DNA of 64,000 nucleotides from Saprospiraceae bacterium (GTDB taxonomy: Bacteria; Bacteroidota; Bacteroidia; Chitinophagales; Saprospiraceae). Below are positions 34,968-43,324 of the stretch, one piece after another. The notes under the pieces were generated by a model. The model saw only the letters and a program-made list of their open reading frames with translations, was not told where the DNA came from and made no database searches. Within the stretch, counting starts at the first letter, position 1. Every line of letters begins with the position of its first letter. A program made the position numbers and the translations under genes. The stretch lies in NCBI GenBank assembly GCA_022844565.1, contig JALHLK010000002.1, forward strand, positions 224,043-288,042, written 5' to 3'.

Positions 34968-35113
34968 ATCCTAGTACCACTTTACTTTTTATATCTATTT
35001 AGTGCCAACTGGGGAAAGCGGAACAGGCTCTTCAGAGGTACAACCTACTAGGATCTAACCAGATGTATAACGTAAAAGTCTTTTTGAGCAGTCAATTTTG
35101 GTTGCTCTTTTTT
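34968..35113 (+). ncRNA. Candidate structured RNA ending in an intrinsic terminator
   Basis: A perfect 9-bp stem ATCCTAGTA/TACTAGGAT (34968-34976 with 35046-35054) encloses a second stem GTGCC/GGTAC (35002-35006 with 35037-35041) and small hairpins CTG/CAG and CTC/GAG. A -7-like TATTTTTA lies at 34957-34964, three bases before the outer stem. A terminator follows at 35086-35113. There is no good ORF, and the next plus-strand gene is over 3 kb away, so it is not a riboswitch for it. Family not recognised. Confidence 0.5.
35086..35113 (+). terminator. Intrinsic terminator of the candidate RNA
   Basis: Stem GAGCAGTC/GGTTGCTC (two G-T pairs), loop AATTTT, then six T. Confidence 0.7.
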
Positions 35114-35166
35114 AATCCGCACCTCTATATAACTCACTTGATTAACTCGAATCCATACATTCATTT

Positions 35167-35427
35167 TTAATTATTTAAAATATCAATCTTGCCTATTTGA
35201 TTAATGATGTCAGAGACTTGGGTAGTATTACTGACATCGCATGTATGTATATGGATGTAACTTGTGTCATATATCTCTTCATCTATGGACTTTGTTGCCG
35301 ATCGCTGGTCCAATTCTAATACATGAATAATCGAACCCTATTGAGCGAACAACTTCGTAATCGCCAAGCCAATACCGCTTGCTCCACCTGTAATGACGGC
35401 TATTTTATCTATTAAGCTAAACAACAT
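35167..35427 (-). pseudogene. Broken short-chain dehydrogenase/reductase (SDR)
   Basis: From ATG 35427 the frame reads the start of an SDR: IDKIAVITGGASGIGLAITKLFAQ, i.e. the TGxxxGIG nucleotide-binding motif. An in-frame TAG at 35338-35340 (codon 30) interrupts it. The frame then continues with SDR-like sequence (IIHVLELD, CDVSN, GKIDILNN) to a TAA at 35167, just where the family's catalytic half should begin, so about two thirds of the gene is missing. It is a relic of an oxidoreductase, perhaps once linked to the sugar epimerase gene. Confidence 0.8.
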
Positions 35428-35449
35428 AGTTAAGATATTATTTCAACAA

Positions 35450-35510
35450 TAGGCTGTGTCGACTTAAAGAACCTAATTAAATGTCGTTTTTTCATTAGAC
35501 AAAGCGCTAG
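35450..35510. repeat. Possible shortened type B element
   Basis: GACTTAAAGAACCTAATTAAATG with the following T-rich part resembles the left arm of the type B element at 32.8 kb, and TTAGACAAAGCGCTAG resembles its right end. The hairpin core is absent. Similarity is by eye and only moderate. Confidence 0.35.
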
Positions 35511-35511
35511 A

Positions 35512-35519
35512 CAAAGATA
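35512..35519 (-). promoter_or_regulatory. -7 box upstream of the SDR relic
   Basis: TATCTTTG on the minus strand, about 85 bp before the relic's ATG. No clear -33 element. Confidence 0.4.
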
Positions 35520-35581
35520 AGTTTGGAATTACTTTTTATCTAAAAAACGTGGAGAAAAAATAAACAGTAAGTATAATCCAT

Positions 35582-35624
35582 AAAAAAAGGAGTCACAAAT
35601 TGAAAACTCAATCTGCAACTCCTT
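35582..35624 (-). terminator. Intrinsic terminator of the rpmB-rpmG-DUF4295 operon
   Basis: Stem AAGGAGT/ACTCCTT (35587-35593 with 35618-35624) with an inner CAGATTGA/TCAATTTG pairing, followed on the minus strand by a run of seven T. Confidence 0.8.
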
Positions 35625-35652
35625 TATACCTTGAAGCTTAAATAAGGATTAC

Positions 35653-35826
35653 TTATTTATCAGCTAAAAACTCTTGTAACTTTTCTTTGTGTATAATTAC
35701 CTCTTTGTAAGAATACTTACCCGTAGTAGGATTTTTAACACTTTTAATCACTTTTACGTGATCTCTACCAGAGCCCGCATTTGCAGCTCTTTGTGCAACT
35801 CTCGCGTTTTTCGAAACCTTTGCCAT
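35653..35826 (-). CDS. DUF4295 family small basic protein
   Basis: 57 residues (MAKVSKNARVAQRAANAG, then VKVIKSVKNPTTGKYSYKE and a C-terminus ending FLADK). Its size, basic character and position directly after rpmG are typical of the DUF4295 family found in Bacteroidota ribosomal protein clusters. It starts 8 bp after the L33 stop and ends before a strong terminator. It is probably a ribosome-associated protein; its function is not established. Confidence 0.85.
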   Translation of the reverse strand: MAKVSKNARVAQRAANAGSGRDHVKVIKSVKNPTTGKYSYKEVIIHKEKLQEFLADK

Positions 35827-35834
35827 TGCTTAAA

Positions 35835-36023
35835 TTATTTTATTTCTTTATGAATAGTATATTTCTTAAGAATAGGATTATATTTTTTAATCTCCATTCT
35901 ATCAGGTGTATTCTTCCTGTTCTTTTGAGTTACATATCTAGATGTACCAGGTAAACCTGTAGTTTTATGCTCTGTACATTCTAAAATGATTTGTATTCTA
36001 TTACCTTTTGACTTCTTTGCCAT
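35835..36023 (-). CDS. rpmG: 50S ribosomal protein L33
   Basis: 62 residues: [44 protein letters not shown] and a basic end. This is the L33 pattern; the zinc-binding CxxC pairs are missing (a single Cys remains), so it is the zinc-free form. It lies 6 bp after rpmB and 8 bp before DUF4295. It binds the E-site region of the large subunit. Confidence 0.95.
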   Translation of the reverse strand: MAKKSKGNRIQIILECTEHKTTGLPGTSRYVTQKNRKNTPDRMEIKKYNPILKKYTIHKEIK

Positions 36024-36029
36024 CTGACC

Positions 36030-36290
36030 TTATTTTTTAATGTTCAACTTAACTCCCGTCTGAACACCTTCTGCTTCTAACCTTCTTAGGTAAGTGTAAA
36101 GACCTAACTTATCGATAGTACGCAACGTACTAGTAGCTACTTTTATGGTAACCCACTGATCAGTCTCAGGGATATAAAATCTCTTTTTCTGAAGATTTGG
36201 ATTAAATAGTCTAAGTGTTTTCACATTAGAGTGAGACACTTTGTGACCTTTCATTCGACGCTTTCCTGATAATTGACAAACTTTTGACAT
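36030..36290 (-). CDS. rpmB: 50S ribosomal protein L28
   Basis: 86 residues: MSKVCQLSGKRRMKGHKVSHSNVKTLRLFNPNLQKKRFYIPE, then VTIKVATSTLRTIDKLGL, all characteristic of L28. First gene of the rpmB-rpmG-DUF4295 operon. The tRNA-Arg gene lies 46 bp upstream on the same strand, and no separate promoter was found between them, so they may share a transcript. Confidence 0.95.
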   Translation of the reverse strand: MSKVCQLSGKRRMKGHKVSHSNVKTLRLFNPNLQKKRFYIPETDQWVTIKVATSTLRTIDKLGLYTYLRRLEAEGVQTGVKLNIKK

Positions 36291-36336
36291 TGTATATCTT
36301 AGTTATTGTTTTTTTTAATACCTCGTTCTTAAAAAG

Positions 36337-36410
36337 TGACTCCGGAAGGATTCGAACCTTCAACCTCCTGATTCGTAATCAGGGACTCTATCCGGTTAAG
36401 CTACGGAGCC
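36337..36410 (-). tRNA. tRNA-Arg (anticodon ACG)
   Basis: 74 nt. The acceptor stem GGCTCCG pairs with CGGAGTC (one G-T pair), discriminator A. The anticodon arm is CCTGA-TTACGAA-TCAGG with anticodon ACG, and the T arm holds GGTTCGAATCC. CCA is not encoded. It has an own promoter upstream and lies just before rpmB on the same strand. Confidence 0.95.
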
Positions 36411-36450
36411 AGTTTCTCCATCCGTGGAGCCTTTTTTTAAAAAGAGAGTG

Positions 36451-36483
36451 CAAAGATATATTAAATTAAGCTAAATCGCCAAA
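36451..36483 (-). promoter_or_regulatory. Promoter of tRNA-Arg
   Basis: TTTG-N21-TATCTTTG on the minus strand (-33 complement 36480-36483, -7 box 36451-36458), about 40 bp before the tRNA. Confidence 0.75.
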
Positions 36484-36536
36484 TAAAAGGTGTATTTTAT
36501 TTGTAAATTTATAAAGATTATCTCCTTTATCCTTTT

Positions 36537-36854
36537 TTAGTGTTTATCTCTCTTGATTTTTCGTTCGTCTTGGTAATGTTTGAAGATTGTATTAATGAAT
36601 CCTAATATAATTCCAAGACCCAAAATTATATAAATGATGGTAAAAATTTTACCACCTTTTGTAACAGGATAAAGGTCACCGTACCCTATTGTAGTCAAAG
36701 TCACTACAGAAAAGTATAAAGCATCTAAGTAGCTCCATCCTTCGAGGTAGTGATATGAGAAAGTTCCAATTATCAATATTCCAATGGTAATGATCAGTAA
36801 TTCTCTATAATGTTCATCTTTTAGAAAACTAATTATTGTATTTATTATAAACAT
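36537..36854 (-). CDS. Two-TM potassium channel subunit
   Basis: 105 residues. Two transmembrane segments (about 14-32 and 72-94) flank a pore loop with the selectivity filter TLTTIGYGDLYPVT. This is the minimal Ion_trans_2 pore; no RCK or cyclic-nucleotide domain is fused. It should form a tetramer in the inner membrane. It starts 6 bp after the carbonic-anhydrase-like gene, which follows the TraB gene by 4 bp, so the three form one operon. Confidence 0.88.
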   Translation of the reverse strand: MFIINTIISFLKDEHYRELLIITIGILIIGTFSYHYLEGWSYLDALYFSVVTLTTIGYGDLYPVTKGGKIFTIIYIILGLGIILGFINTIFKHYQDERKIKRDKH

Positions 36855-36860
36855 GGTGTA

Positions 36861-37406
36861 CTATAATTGGTGTGCTTCGCTACCATTACCTTGGCCCCAA
36901 TACCATGATGAATACTCCACATAAGCTTTTGCAGTCCCATCTATATAATATTGTATTCGACCTTCGTCCAATTTTTTAACAGGTTTAGCAGGAGCTCCAG
37001 CATATATCCATCCTGATTCGCACACGGTACCTTGGGTTACTACTGACCCAGCTGCTATGATCACATCTTCTTCAATAATGGCATCGTCAAGGATGATTGC
37101 ACCCATACCTACTAACGCTCTACCTTTTATCTGGCATCCATGAATGATAGCTCTGTGACCAACCGATGTGTAGTCTCCCAAAATAGTATCACCCCTGCCC
37201 GCAGTACCATGTACCATAGAGCCATCTTGAATGTTGACATGATTGCCAATAATAATCTTATTCACATCTCCTCTGATGACGACATTGTACCAAATACTCG
37301 ATTCCCTGCCGATCGTTACATCGCCCGTCAAGGTTGCGTTTTCTGCAATTCTGGCTGATGGATCGATGATAGGTGTTTTGTCATTAACCTTAACAATAAG
37401 TGCCAT
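36861..37406 (-). CDS. Gamma carbonic anhydrase-like left-handed beta-helix protein
   Basis: 181 residues with hexapeptide repeats (IDPSARIAENATLTGDVTIGRESSIWYNVVIRGDVNKIIIGNHVNIQDGSMVHG). The metal-binding pattern of the family is visible in GSMVHGT, GHRAIIHGC and the RGDVN segment. Length and order match the YrdA/PaaY group of trimeric gamma-class carbonic anhydrase homologues. Whether it hydrates CO2 cannot be told. Middle gene of a TraB, gamma-CA, K-channel operon. Confidence 0.87.
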   Translation of the reverse strand: MALIVKVNDKTPIIDPSARIAENATLTGDVTIGRESSIWYNVVIRGDVNKIIIGNHVNIQDGSMVHGTAGRGDTILGDYTSVGHRAIIHGCQIKGRALVGMGAIILDDAIIEEDVIIAAGSVVTQGTVCESGWIYAGAPAKPVKKLDEGRIQYYIDGTAKAYVEYSSWYWGQGNGSEAHQL

Positions 37407-37410
37407 TACA

Positions 37411-38370
37411 TTATTTTTTAATTTGACTTAAGGGCTTTAAAGTATACCCTTGTGCTTGTAGTAGTTTTATTACGCCATCTTTGCCGCCTAAATGACCCGC
37501 TCCAACTGCAAATATAGTAGATTGTTTTTTCGAGTCAGCAATGATGAGCGGTATCCAGTTTCGATTTCTATCCCCTAACAGTACATCAGAATAATTTTCT
37601 AAATCTCCACCATCAGAAGTAACCATGGAAGCCATTTTATTAATATCTTGATTTTTATACATGTCTATCATTGCCTTCATTTCTTCATTATCCGTATCGC
37701 CCGCTCTGATAGCTTGAAGCAACATTTTGGCCTGCACATCATAAGGTATGGCATCAAACACACCAATTTGATAATCTATCGTCTCTAGACCTCCTGTTTC
37801 CATAGCTTTATTTTCTGCCATCGAGCTCAACTCAAATTCATAAGATTTTACCTTGTCAGAACCTTGCAATCCACCTGGACCAATATCCACATAAGCAAGA
37901 GCGCTCAAAAACATAGGCTTCATTTTTTCTAAAAACACTAGCGGAAGACCTTTTTTGGAAAAAAATGCTTTTACTTCTTCATATTCGTCTGCTTTATACA
38001 AATCTTTGAGTGTCTTATCATCCTTCATGAATAACTTACCCATCATGCCCATCATTTTGCTCATGTCATTCATATCTTTCATATCAATTTCAAAAACCAT
38101 TTTTTTACTATTATCTATGGCGGAAAGTAGGCCATTGGGCAAGAAATAATCTTTAGAATCTATCATATGTATCGTACCAAAAACATACGATGGTTTTGTG
38201 ATGTCCTTACCTGATAATTCCCATAAAAGTGCATTTTCAAGCCGATCACCTTTCTTTACATCAGAAGTTGTTGCTTTAGAAGTACTCTTACATGCGGATA
38301 TTAATAATGTAAAAGAAATGAAAAATAGGATTTGGGCTTTCAATGTGGTGAATGATTTGTTTTTGTACAT
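37411..38370 (-). CDS. TraB/GumN-family lipoprotein
   Basis: 319 residues. N-terminal lipoprotein signal with a Cys at LLISACKST. Two family motifs stand out: KPSYVFGTIHMID near the start and FAVGAGHLGGKDGVIKLLQAQGYTL at the end; their His and Gly residues are thought to form a metal-dependent hydrolase-like centre in TraB/Tiki proteins. Central part is helical and Met-rich (DMSKMMGMMGKLFM). Likely attached to the periplasmic face. Promoter proximal in its three-gene operon. Confidence 0.83.
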   Translation of the reverse strand: MYKNKSFTTLKAQILFFISFTLLISACKSTSKATTSDVKKGDRLENALLWELSGKDITKPSYVFGTIHMIDSKDYFLPNGLLSAIDNSKKMVFEIDMKDMNDMSKMMGMMGKLFMKDDKTLKDLYKADEYEEVKAFFSKKGLPLVFLEKMKPMFLSALAYVDIGPGGLQGSDKVKSYEFELSSMAENKAMETGGLETIDYQIGVFDAIPYDVQAKMLLQAIRAGDTDNEEMKAMIDMYKNQDINKMASMVTSDGGDLENYSDVLLGDRNRNWIPLIIADSKKQSTIFAVGAGHLGGKDGVIKLLQAQGYTLKPLSQIKK

Positions 38371-38601
38371 TTAAAATTTTTTTTTGTTTTTAAAAAAGAT
38401 AAGACAAAGATAAATATTTAATCTCGAATTACTCATTAGAAATGTGTTAGGTGATTAGAAAAAGGAATCAAAAATAAAGTCCTATAACCATATAAGGCCT
38501 GAAATCTATTAAATTATCCAGATGATTTTAAGTAGGTTGATATTATACATTTTGGGAACTAGGCAATTCATTTAAATGTTCTATATAATAAACTCAACAA
38601 C

Positions 38602-39495
38602 ATGAAAAATTCAATTTTATTTGCTTGTTTATTGTTTTTTTTATTTGGAAACCACAATTCGATGGCTCAGCCGATATTCATTCAGGATAGTATCTATATA
38701 TTTGAGATGAATGATGGGAACATTTTTGTCGGAAAGGTAAAAGTGATAGAAGAAAATAAAATCTATGTGGTCACTACCAGCCAAGGTGTTTTGACCATCA
38801 AACAGCAGGATATTGTGGTTATTAAAAAACTGGATGCGTCTAATGTAAAAGAAGGTCAATATTGGCCAACCAACCCTCATTCGAGTAGATATTTTTTTAG
38901 CCCTAGTGGTTATGGTCTTCGCAAAGGAGAAGGATATTACCAAAACGCTTGGGTCTTGTTTAATCAGGTTTCTTATGGATTTTCAGATTATTTCTCAATG
39001 GGAGGAGGCATTGTTCCTACATTTTTGTTTGGAGCAGGTTCAGAAATCCCTGTTTGGATTACCCCAAAATTTAACATGCCATATAAAAATGGAAAAGGGG
39101 CATTTGGGGTTGGAAGTATTTTATTGGGCCTTATAGGTGATTCAAATTCAGGTAGTGGTGTGGGTTTAGTTTATGGAACCAATACCTTCGGAAATAGAGA
39201 TAAACAAGTTACGGTGGGACTAGGATTCGGATATGATACAAACGAAGGTTTGAGTGATTATCCTGTTTTTAATTTCAGTGGCATGGTAAGAACTAGCAAA
39301 AATTGGGCTATTGTGACAGAAAATTACTTTTTTTCTTTAGATGAGTTTGGGGTATTAATAAGTGGTGGTGCTAGATATATGGGCAAAAGAATGGCCATGG
39401 ACTTCGGAGGTTTTATACCAATTTTTCCTGGAATTGACTCTCTATATATTTTGCCATGGTTAAGTGTCAGTGTTCCTTTTGGTACGAGATATTGA
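38602..39495 (+). CDS. Secreted, probably outer-membrane protein of unknown function
   Basis: 297 residues with a signal peptide (MKNSILFACLLFFLFGNHNSMAQ). Residues about 30-75 form a small beta domain (IFEMNDGNIFVGKVKVIEENKIYVVTTSQGVLTIKQQDIVVI). The rest is a series of amphipathic strands with many Gly and aromatic residues, ending LPWLSVSVPFGTRY, typical of an outer-membrane beta-barrel with a C-terminal aromatic. No family recognised. The 230-bp stretch before it and the 217 bp after it hold nothing I can support. Confidence 0.6.
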   Translation: MKNSILFACLLFFLFGNHNSMAQPIFIQDSIYIFEMNDGNIFVGKVKVIEENKIYVVTTSQGVLTIKQQDIVVIKKLDASNVKEGQYWPTNPHSSRYFFSPSGYGLRKGEGYYQNAWVLFNQVSYGFSDYFSMGGGIVPTFLFGAGSEIPVWITPKFNMPYKNGKGAFGVGSILLGLIGDSNSGSGVGLVYGTNTFGNRDKQVTVGLGFGYDTNEGLSDYPVFNFSGMVRTSKNWAIVTENYFFSLDEFGVLISGGARYMGKRMAMDFGGFIPIFPGIDSLYILPWLSVSVPFGTRY

Positions 39496-39712
39496 ATAAG
39501 GTTATAAATCAGTCTTATGTAAAGGAATACTTGGTAAAAAAGTTCTTCCTTGCTTGAAAGTAAAATAAGTAAGAGAGTCGAGACCCGTAGGGTTGACAAA
39601 TTTCTTAAATGCGGTTTTTAATCCGTAGATACAAAACTATAAATAATTATTGAGTGCCATAGCTACGATCCATATTTAACCAAACAAATCGACATAGAGT
39701 CATATATATAAT

Positions 39713-41311
39713 CTAAACATTCCCAAGAACAACATAAATAATAAGTGTCACCAAAACCAAAAATATGCTAAATTTCTTTGCATGTTCCCATGGTTGTAGG
39801 TTTAATATGCGAGCATCTTCCATTTCGTACTTTTCTTTTTGTGGATAGAAATAGGAAACAAGATGCATAACCAGTATATTTAAGACAAACTCCAAACCCC
39901 AAATATGAACAAAATGAAGGTCAATTTTTATGACATAATCTAGAACTATATAAAAGCACAATCCAAAAACTAAACCGACCTTCGCTCCTGTAGCAGAAAC
40001 TTTAGGAAATAAAAACCCCGCAATTACTACGGTAGCTATTGGTATGAAAAAAATACCGTTCAATTGTTGCAACAGCTGATAAAGTCCAGTAGGAGCTTTC
40101 CCTACAAATGGTGCAATGCAAATAGCCAAAACTGCCAGTAAAGCAGAAGTTGCTTTACCCATTTTTACTAATTTAAGCTCATTTGCATTTTTTTCAATAA
40201 ACTTTTTGTATATATCTAAACTAAAAACTGTTGCAGCACTGTTAAGCGCGCTATTAAAAGTACTAAGAACAGCTCCCACCATAACTGCTACAAAAAAGCC
40301 AGTCAGCCATTGTGGCAATACCTTCTTTACCAACATAGGATATACATTATCAGGTTTATCGTACAAACTATCGCCAAAATAGTAGTAACCAATAAGGCCT
40401 GGTAAAACAATAATTAAAGGTATTAAAATTTTTAAAAGTCCAGTGTATAACAAACCCTTTTGAGCTTCTTTTAAATTTGCTGCACCCAATACTCTTTGGA
40501 TGATGGATTGGTGCATACTCCAAAAGTAAATTTGATTGATCATCAATCCTGTGAACAAAACTTCAAAAGGCAAAATTGCAGTGCGTGCTCCTTCACCAAT
40601 GCCTGGCTCTTTACTGACTACATTAAATTTATCGGGATTGTTTTCAAACACCTTGACCATACCCGTCAATATATTACCATCACCAATATTGTACAAAGCA
40701 AGGATGGGTACTAAAAGACCAGCCACTAACAAACCAAAACCATTATATGTATCTGTATATGCCACCATTTTCAGGCCACCAAATATGGCATAAACTGCGC
40801 CTAATATCCCAATAATCAAAATTGTGATAACAATACCTTGCTGTAAAGTGACACCAAGAAGACTTGAAATTTCAAAAATAGACTCAATATTCAGGGCACC
40901 CGTATAAAGTACAATAGGCAATAAAGTCATAACTAAAGAAATAATCATCAAAAAGGCGATCAAGGTGCGCGTAAGACCATCAAATCTTTTTTCTAAAAAC
41001 TGGGGTATGGTAGTTAATCCCATTTTGAGATAACGTGGCACAAAGTACAACGCTGCTAATACAAGTGCAAGTGCTGAGGTAACCTCCCAAGCAATAATAA
41101 TCGCACCATTTTTATAGGCTGAACCATTCATGCCTACCAAATGCTCCGTAGATATGTTGGTTAATAATAAAGATCCAGCAATAATAATTCCTGTGAGTGA
41201 TCTTCCGCCTAGAAAGTAACCATCTTGGGTTTCCAGATTGTCATTTCGAAGTTTCCAAGTAGCATAAAATGCCACAAATCCAGTAAATAGTAAAAAAGAT
41301 AATAATGCCAT
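39713..41311 (-). CDS. Sodium:solute symporter (SSS/SLC5 family)
   Basis: 532 residues with about 14 hydrophobic segments. SSS landmarks: GYFLGGRSLTGIIIAGSLLLTNISTEHLVGMNG, IPQFLEKRFDG, YAIFGGLKMVAYTDTYNG, MHQSIIQRVLGAANLKEAQKGLL, and VAVMVGAVLSTFNSALNSAATVFSLDIYKK. The last block carries Ser/Thr residues of the conserved sodium site. It should carry a sugar or related solute into the cell with Na+. Neighbours do not identify the substrate. It appears to be a single-gene unit. Confidence 0.9.
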   Translation of the reverse strand: MALLSFLLFTGFVAFYATWKLRNDNLETQDGYFLGGRSLTGIIIAGSLLLTNISTEHLVGMNGSAYKNGAIIIAWEVTSALALVLAALYFVPRYLKMGLTTIPQFLEKRFDGLTRTLIAFLMIISLVMTLLPIVLYTGALNIESIFEISSLLGVTLQQGIVITILIIGILGAVYAIFGGLKMVAYTDTYNGFGLLVAGLLVPILALYNIGDGNILTGMVKVFENNPDKFNVVSKEPGIGEGARTAILPFEVLFTGLMINQIYFWSMHQSIIQRVLGAANLKEAQKGLLYTGLLKILIPLIIVLPGLIGYYYFGDSLYDKPDNVYPMLVKKVLPQWLTGFFVAVMVGAVLSTFNSALNSAATVFSLDIYKKFIEKNANELKLVKMGKATSALLAVLAICIAPFVGKAPTGLYQLLQQLNGIFFIPIATVVIAGFLFPKVSATGAKVGLVFGLCFYIVLDYVIKIDLHFVHIWGLEFVLNILVMHLVSYFYPQKEKYEMEDARILNLQPWEHAKKFSIFLVLVTLIIYVVLGNV

Positions 41312-41472
41312 AGCCCAAACATAAGAATTATTTTTAAAGATATTAAAGTTATTATCAAAATATTCAAACTTTATGAATTATGTTTATTTTGATATGTATC
41401 TTCCTTAAAAAAAAATTCTATCAATTTCTAAAACTTTACTTTGGCTTATGTCAAAATGCTAAGCTTGATGTC

Positions 41473-41958
41473 TCAGTTTTTGTATCCTTCACTTCCTAAA
41501 CTATAGTAATTGTTTTCTTCATCTTCGCTGCCTACATTTTCTTGAAGGTCATCTAGCTCTGACCCGGGCACGTCTAGGTCTTCACTTAATGATACTTTGT
41601 CAAAATCGAGCTCTTTGATCGAAACCTCTTCGTTTGGCACTTTCCTTCTTGTTAAGTTGGCGGGATCTACATCTGTAAGTAGATTACCTTGTAAATATAT
41701 ATCATGTCCCTTTGGATAATAGGGATAACTTTTGTTAACATTTTCTTCTTGTGTCGTTGTTTTGTTTGAATAATTAATTACCAATTCATTTAAGGAATCA
41801 TAATATTCTTTCAAGGCCGTATTGTTGACACCATCTGAAGTTTGATTTGCCATAGTGTTGGGCATTTCATCAATATACTTAATAAGTTCTGGAAAATCCG
41901 AACGAATTTTTCTAAGTATAGCAATGATTTTTTTTTGTATTTCGGTATTATTTTGCAT
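41473..41958 (-). CDS. Hypothetical acidic protein downstream of the peroxiredoxin gene
   Basis: 161 residues, no signal peptide. Helical N-terminus (MQNNTEIQKKIIAILRKIRSDFPELIKYIDEMPN), a central PYYPKGHDIYLQG segment, and a strongly acidic C-terminal 50 residues (EELDFDK, SEDLDVPGSELDDLQEN, GSEDEENNYY). It overlaps the 3' end of the peroxiredoxin gene by 11 nt, implying translational coupling. I do not recognise the family. Confidence 0.65.
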   Translation of the reverse strand: MQNNTEIQKKIIAILRKIRSDFPELIKYIDEMPNTMANQTSDGVNNTALKEYYDSLNELVINYSNKTTTQEENVNKSYPYYPKGHDIYLQGNLLTDVDPANLTRRKVPNEEVSIKELDFDKVSLSEDLDVPGSELDDLQENVGSEDEENNYYSLGSEGYKN

Positions 41959-42661
41959 TGTGAGGGTGATTTACTTTGTCTATAGACAATGGTTTAGTAC
42001 AAAAAAACCAATCGTAACATTTGATTCCTTCTTCTTTTGATTCCATCCTGTCATTTGCAACTCCACAAGATCCCGCGGTTGGTACGATGACATCATCACC
42101 TGGTTGCCAATCGGCTGGGGTCGCAATGCTATAAGTATCTGCCGTCTGCATAGCGACAAGTGCTCTTTTTAGTTCATCAAAATTTCTGCCCATCGATAGT
42201 GGGTAGTATATGATAGCACGAATCATACCTTTGGGGTCGATGAAGAAAACGGCTCTTACAGCTTTTGTCGAGCTTTCACCAGGCTGGATCATACCATATT
42301 TTTTTGCAACATCCATAGTGATATCTTCAATAAGAGGAAAATTGACCTCGATATTTTTCATGCCATTAAATTCTATCTTTTCCTTGATGGTTCTCAACCA
42401 AGCAATATGACTGTACAAACCATCGATTGATAGACCTACCAATTGACAATTAAGTGCGGTGAATTCGGGCTCTCTTGTGGCAAAAGTCATAAATTCTGAT
42501 GTGCATACCGGAGTAAAATCAGCAGGATGGCTGAATAAGATAACCCATTTTCCTACATAATCGGTTGGGAACTTAATATCCCCCTGTGTTGTAATAGCCT
42601 TAAATTCAGGAGCTTTGTCTCCAATTCTTGGCATCGAAATGATTGTCTCTGTTGTTTCCAT
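41948..42661 (-). CDS. Peroxiredoxin, Prx6-like with extra C-terminal cysteines
   Basis: 237 residues. Peroxidatic Cys53 lies in HPADFTPVCTSEF, preceded by the family strand KWVILFS; Arg in AVRAVFFID completes the site. The C-terminal arm holds Cys199, Cys215 and Cys221 (CYDWFFC), as in the long archaeal-type Prx6 enzymes, where such cysteines take part in resolving the disulphide. It reduces peroxides in the cytoplasm. The next gene overlaps by 11 nt; a small acidic protein of unknown role is co-transcribed. Confidence 0.92.
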   Translation of the reverse strand: METTETIISMPRIGDKAPEFKAITTQGDIKFPTDYVGKWVILFSHPADFTPVCTSEFMTFATREPEFTALNCQLVGLSIDGLYSHIAWLRTIKEKIEFNGMKNIEVNFPLIEDITMDVAKKYGMIQPGESSTKAVRAVFFIDPKGMIRAIIYYPLSMGRNFDELKRALVAMQTADTYSIATPADWQPGDDVIVPTAGSCGVANDRMESKEEGIKCYDWFFCTKPLSIDKVNHPHNAK

Positions 42662-42721
42662 TTTTTTTATATTAATTTTATGAAGTATATTCTTAAAATT
42701 GATGTGTTTTATAATGCGTAC

Positions 42722-43324
42722 TTAATCAAAAGTCTGTGGATTCAAAGCCACAATGACCTCATTCCTCCTTCCAAAGAGCTGAAAAGGTGGGTTATAACCT
42801 AAGAGTTTGAAATTTCCATAGTAAGATATTCCTTTATCAATGAGCAACTTCTCAAGTATGGATCGATACTTGTTAATATTTTCTGTATTGGCAAATCCCC
42901 CGAATTCTAAAACTGCTACAATTTCAGGCTTTGACATTTCGATGATAATGTCTTGGTTGTCAGGCCTAGGTAAGTCCTCTCTGCTAAAGGTTGATGGCAT
43001 TATAAAAGACATGGAAGATAATGAGTCACCTATTTCCATATGAACGGGTGACGTCATGGCTATTTTCATTTTATCTTCGTTGCCTCCAAAAATATAATTT
43101 GCCAATTTTCTAAACCCAGAATAGCCCAAATCTTGATAGGATTTTGTGGTAGAAGTGACCTTAGCAGTCATCGTTGAAGGATATTGTCTGATTTCAAAGT
43201 CATCTTCTCTACGGATGAGATTATATGTTTGGGTTTCTGATTTGTTTGTTGAGATCGTTATATAGATTTGAAATACAACAATCAGTAAAGTAATGATGAT
43301 AATAATGATGATAAATATTTTCAT
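42722..43324 (-). CDS. SOUL haem-binding family protein
   Basis: 200 residues. An N-terminal TM anchor (MKIFIIIIIIITLLIVVFQIYI) precedes the SOUL domain: YNLIRREDDFEIRQYPSTMTAKV, SYQDLGYSGFRKLANYIFGGN, KMKIAMTSPVHMEI, SMSFIMPSTFSREDLPRP and a C-terminal LGYNPPFQLFGRRNEV. All are standard SOUL blocks. Haem binding is known for some members only. It overlaps the upstream membrane-protein gene by 4 nt (ATGA). Confidence 0.9.
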   Translation of the reverse strand: MKIFIIIIIIITLLIVVFQIYITISTNKSETQTYNLIRREDDFEIRQYPSTMTAKVTSTTKSYQDLGYSGFRKLANYIFGGNEDKMKIAMTSPVHMEIGDSLSSMSFIMPSTFSREDLPRPDNQDIIIEMSKPEIVAVLEFGGFANTENINKYRSILEKLLIDKGISYYGNFKLLGYNPPFQLFGRRNEVIVALNPQTFD

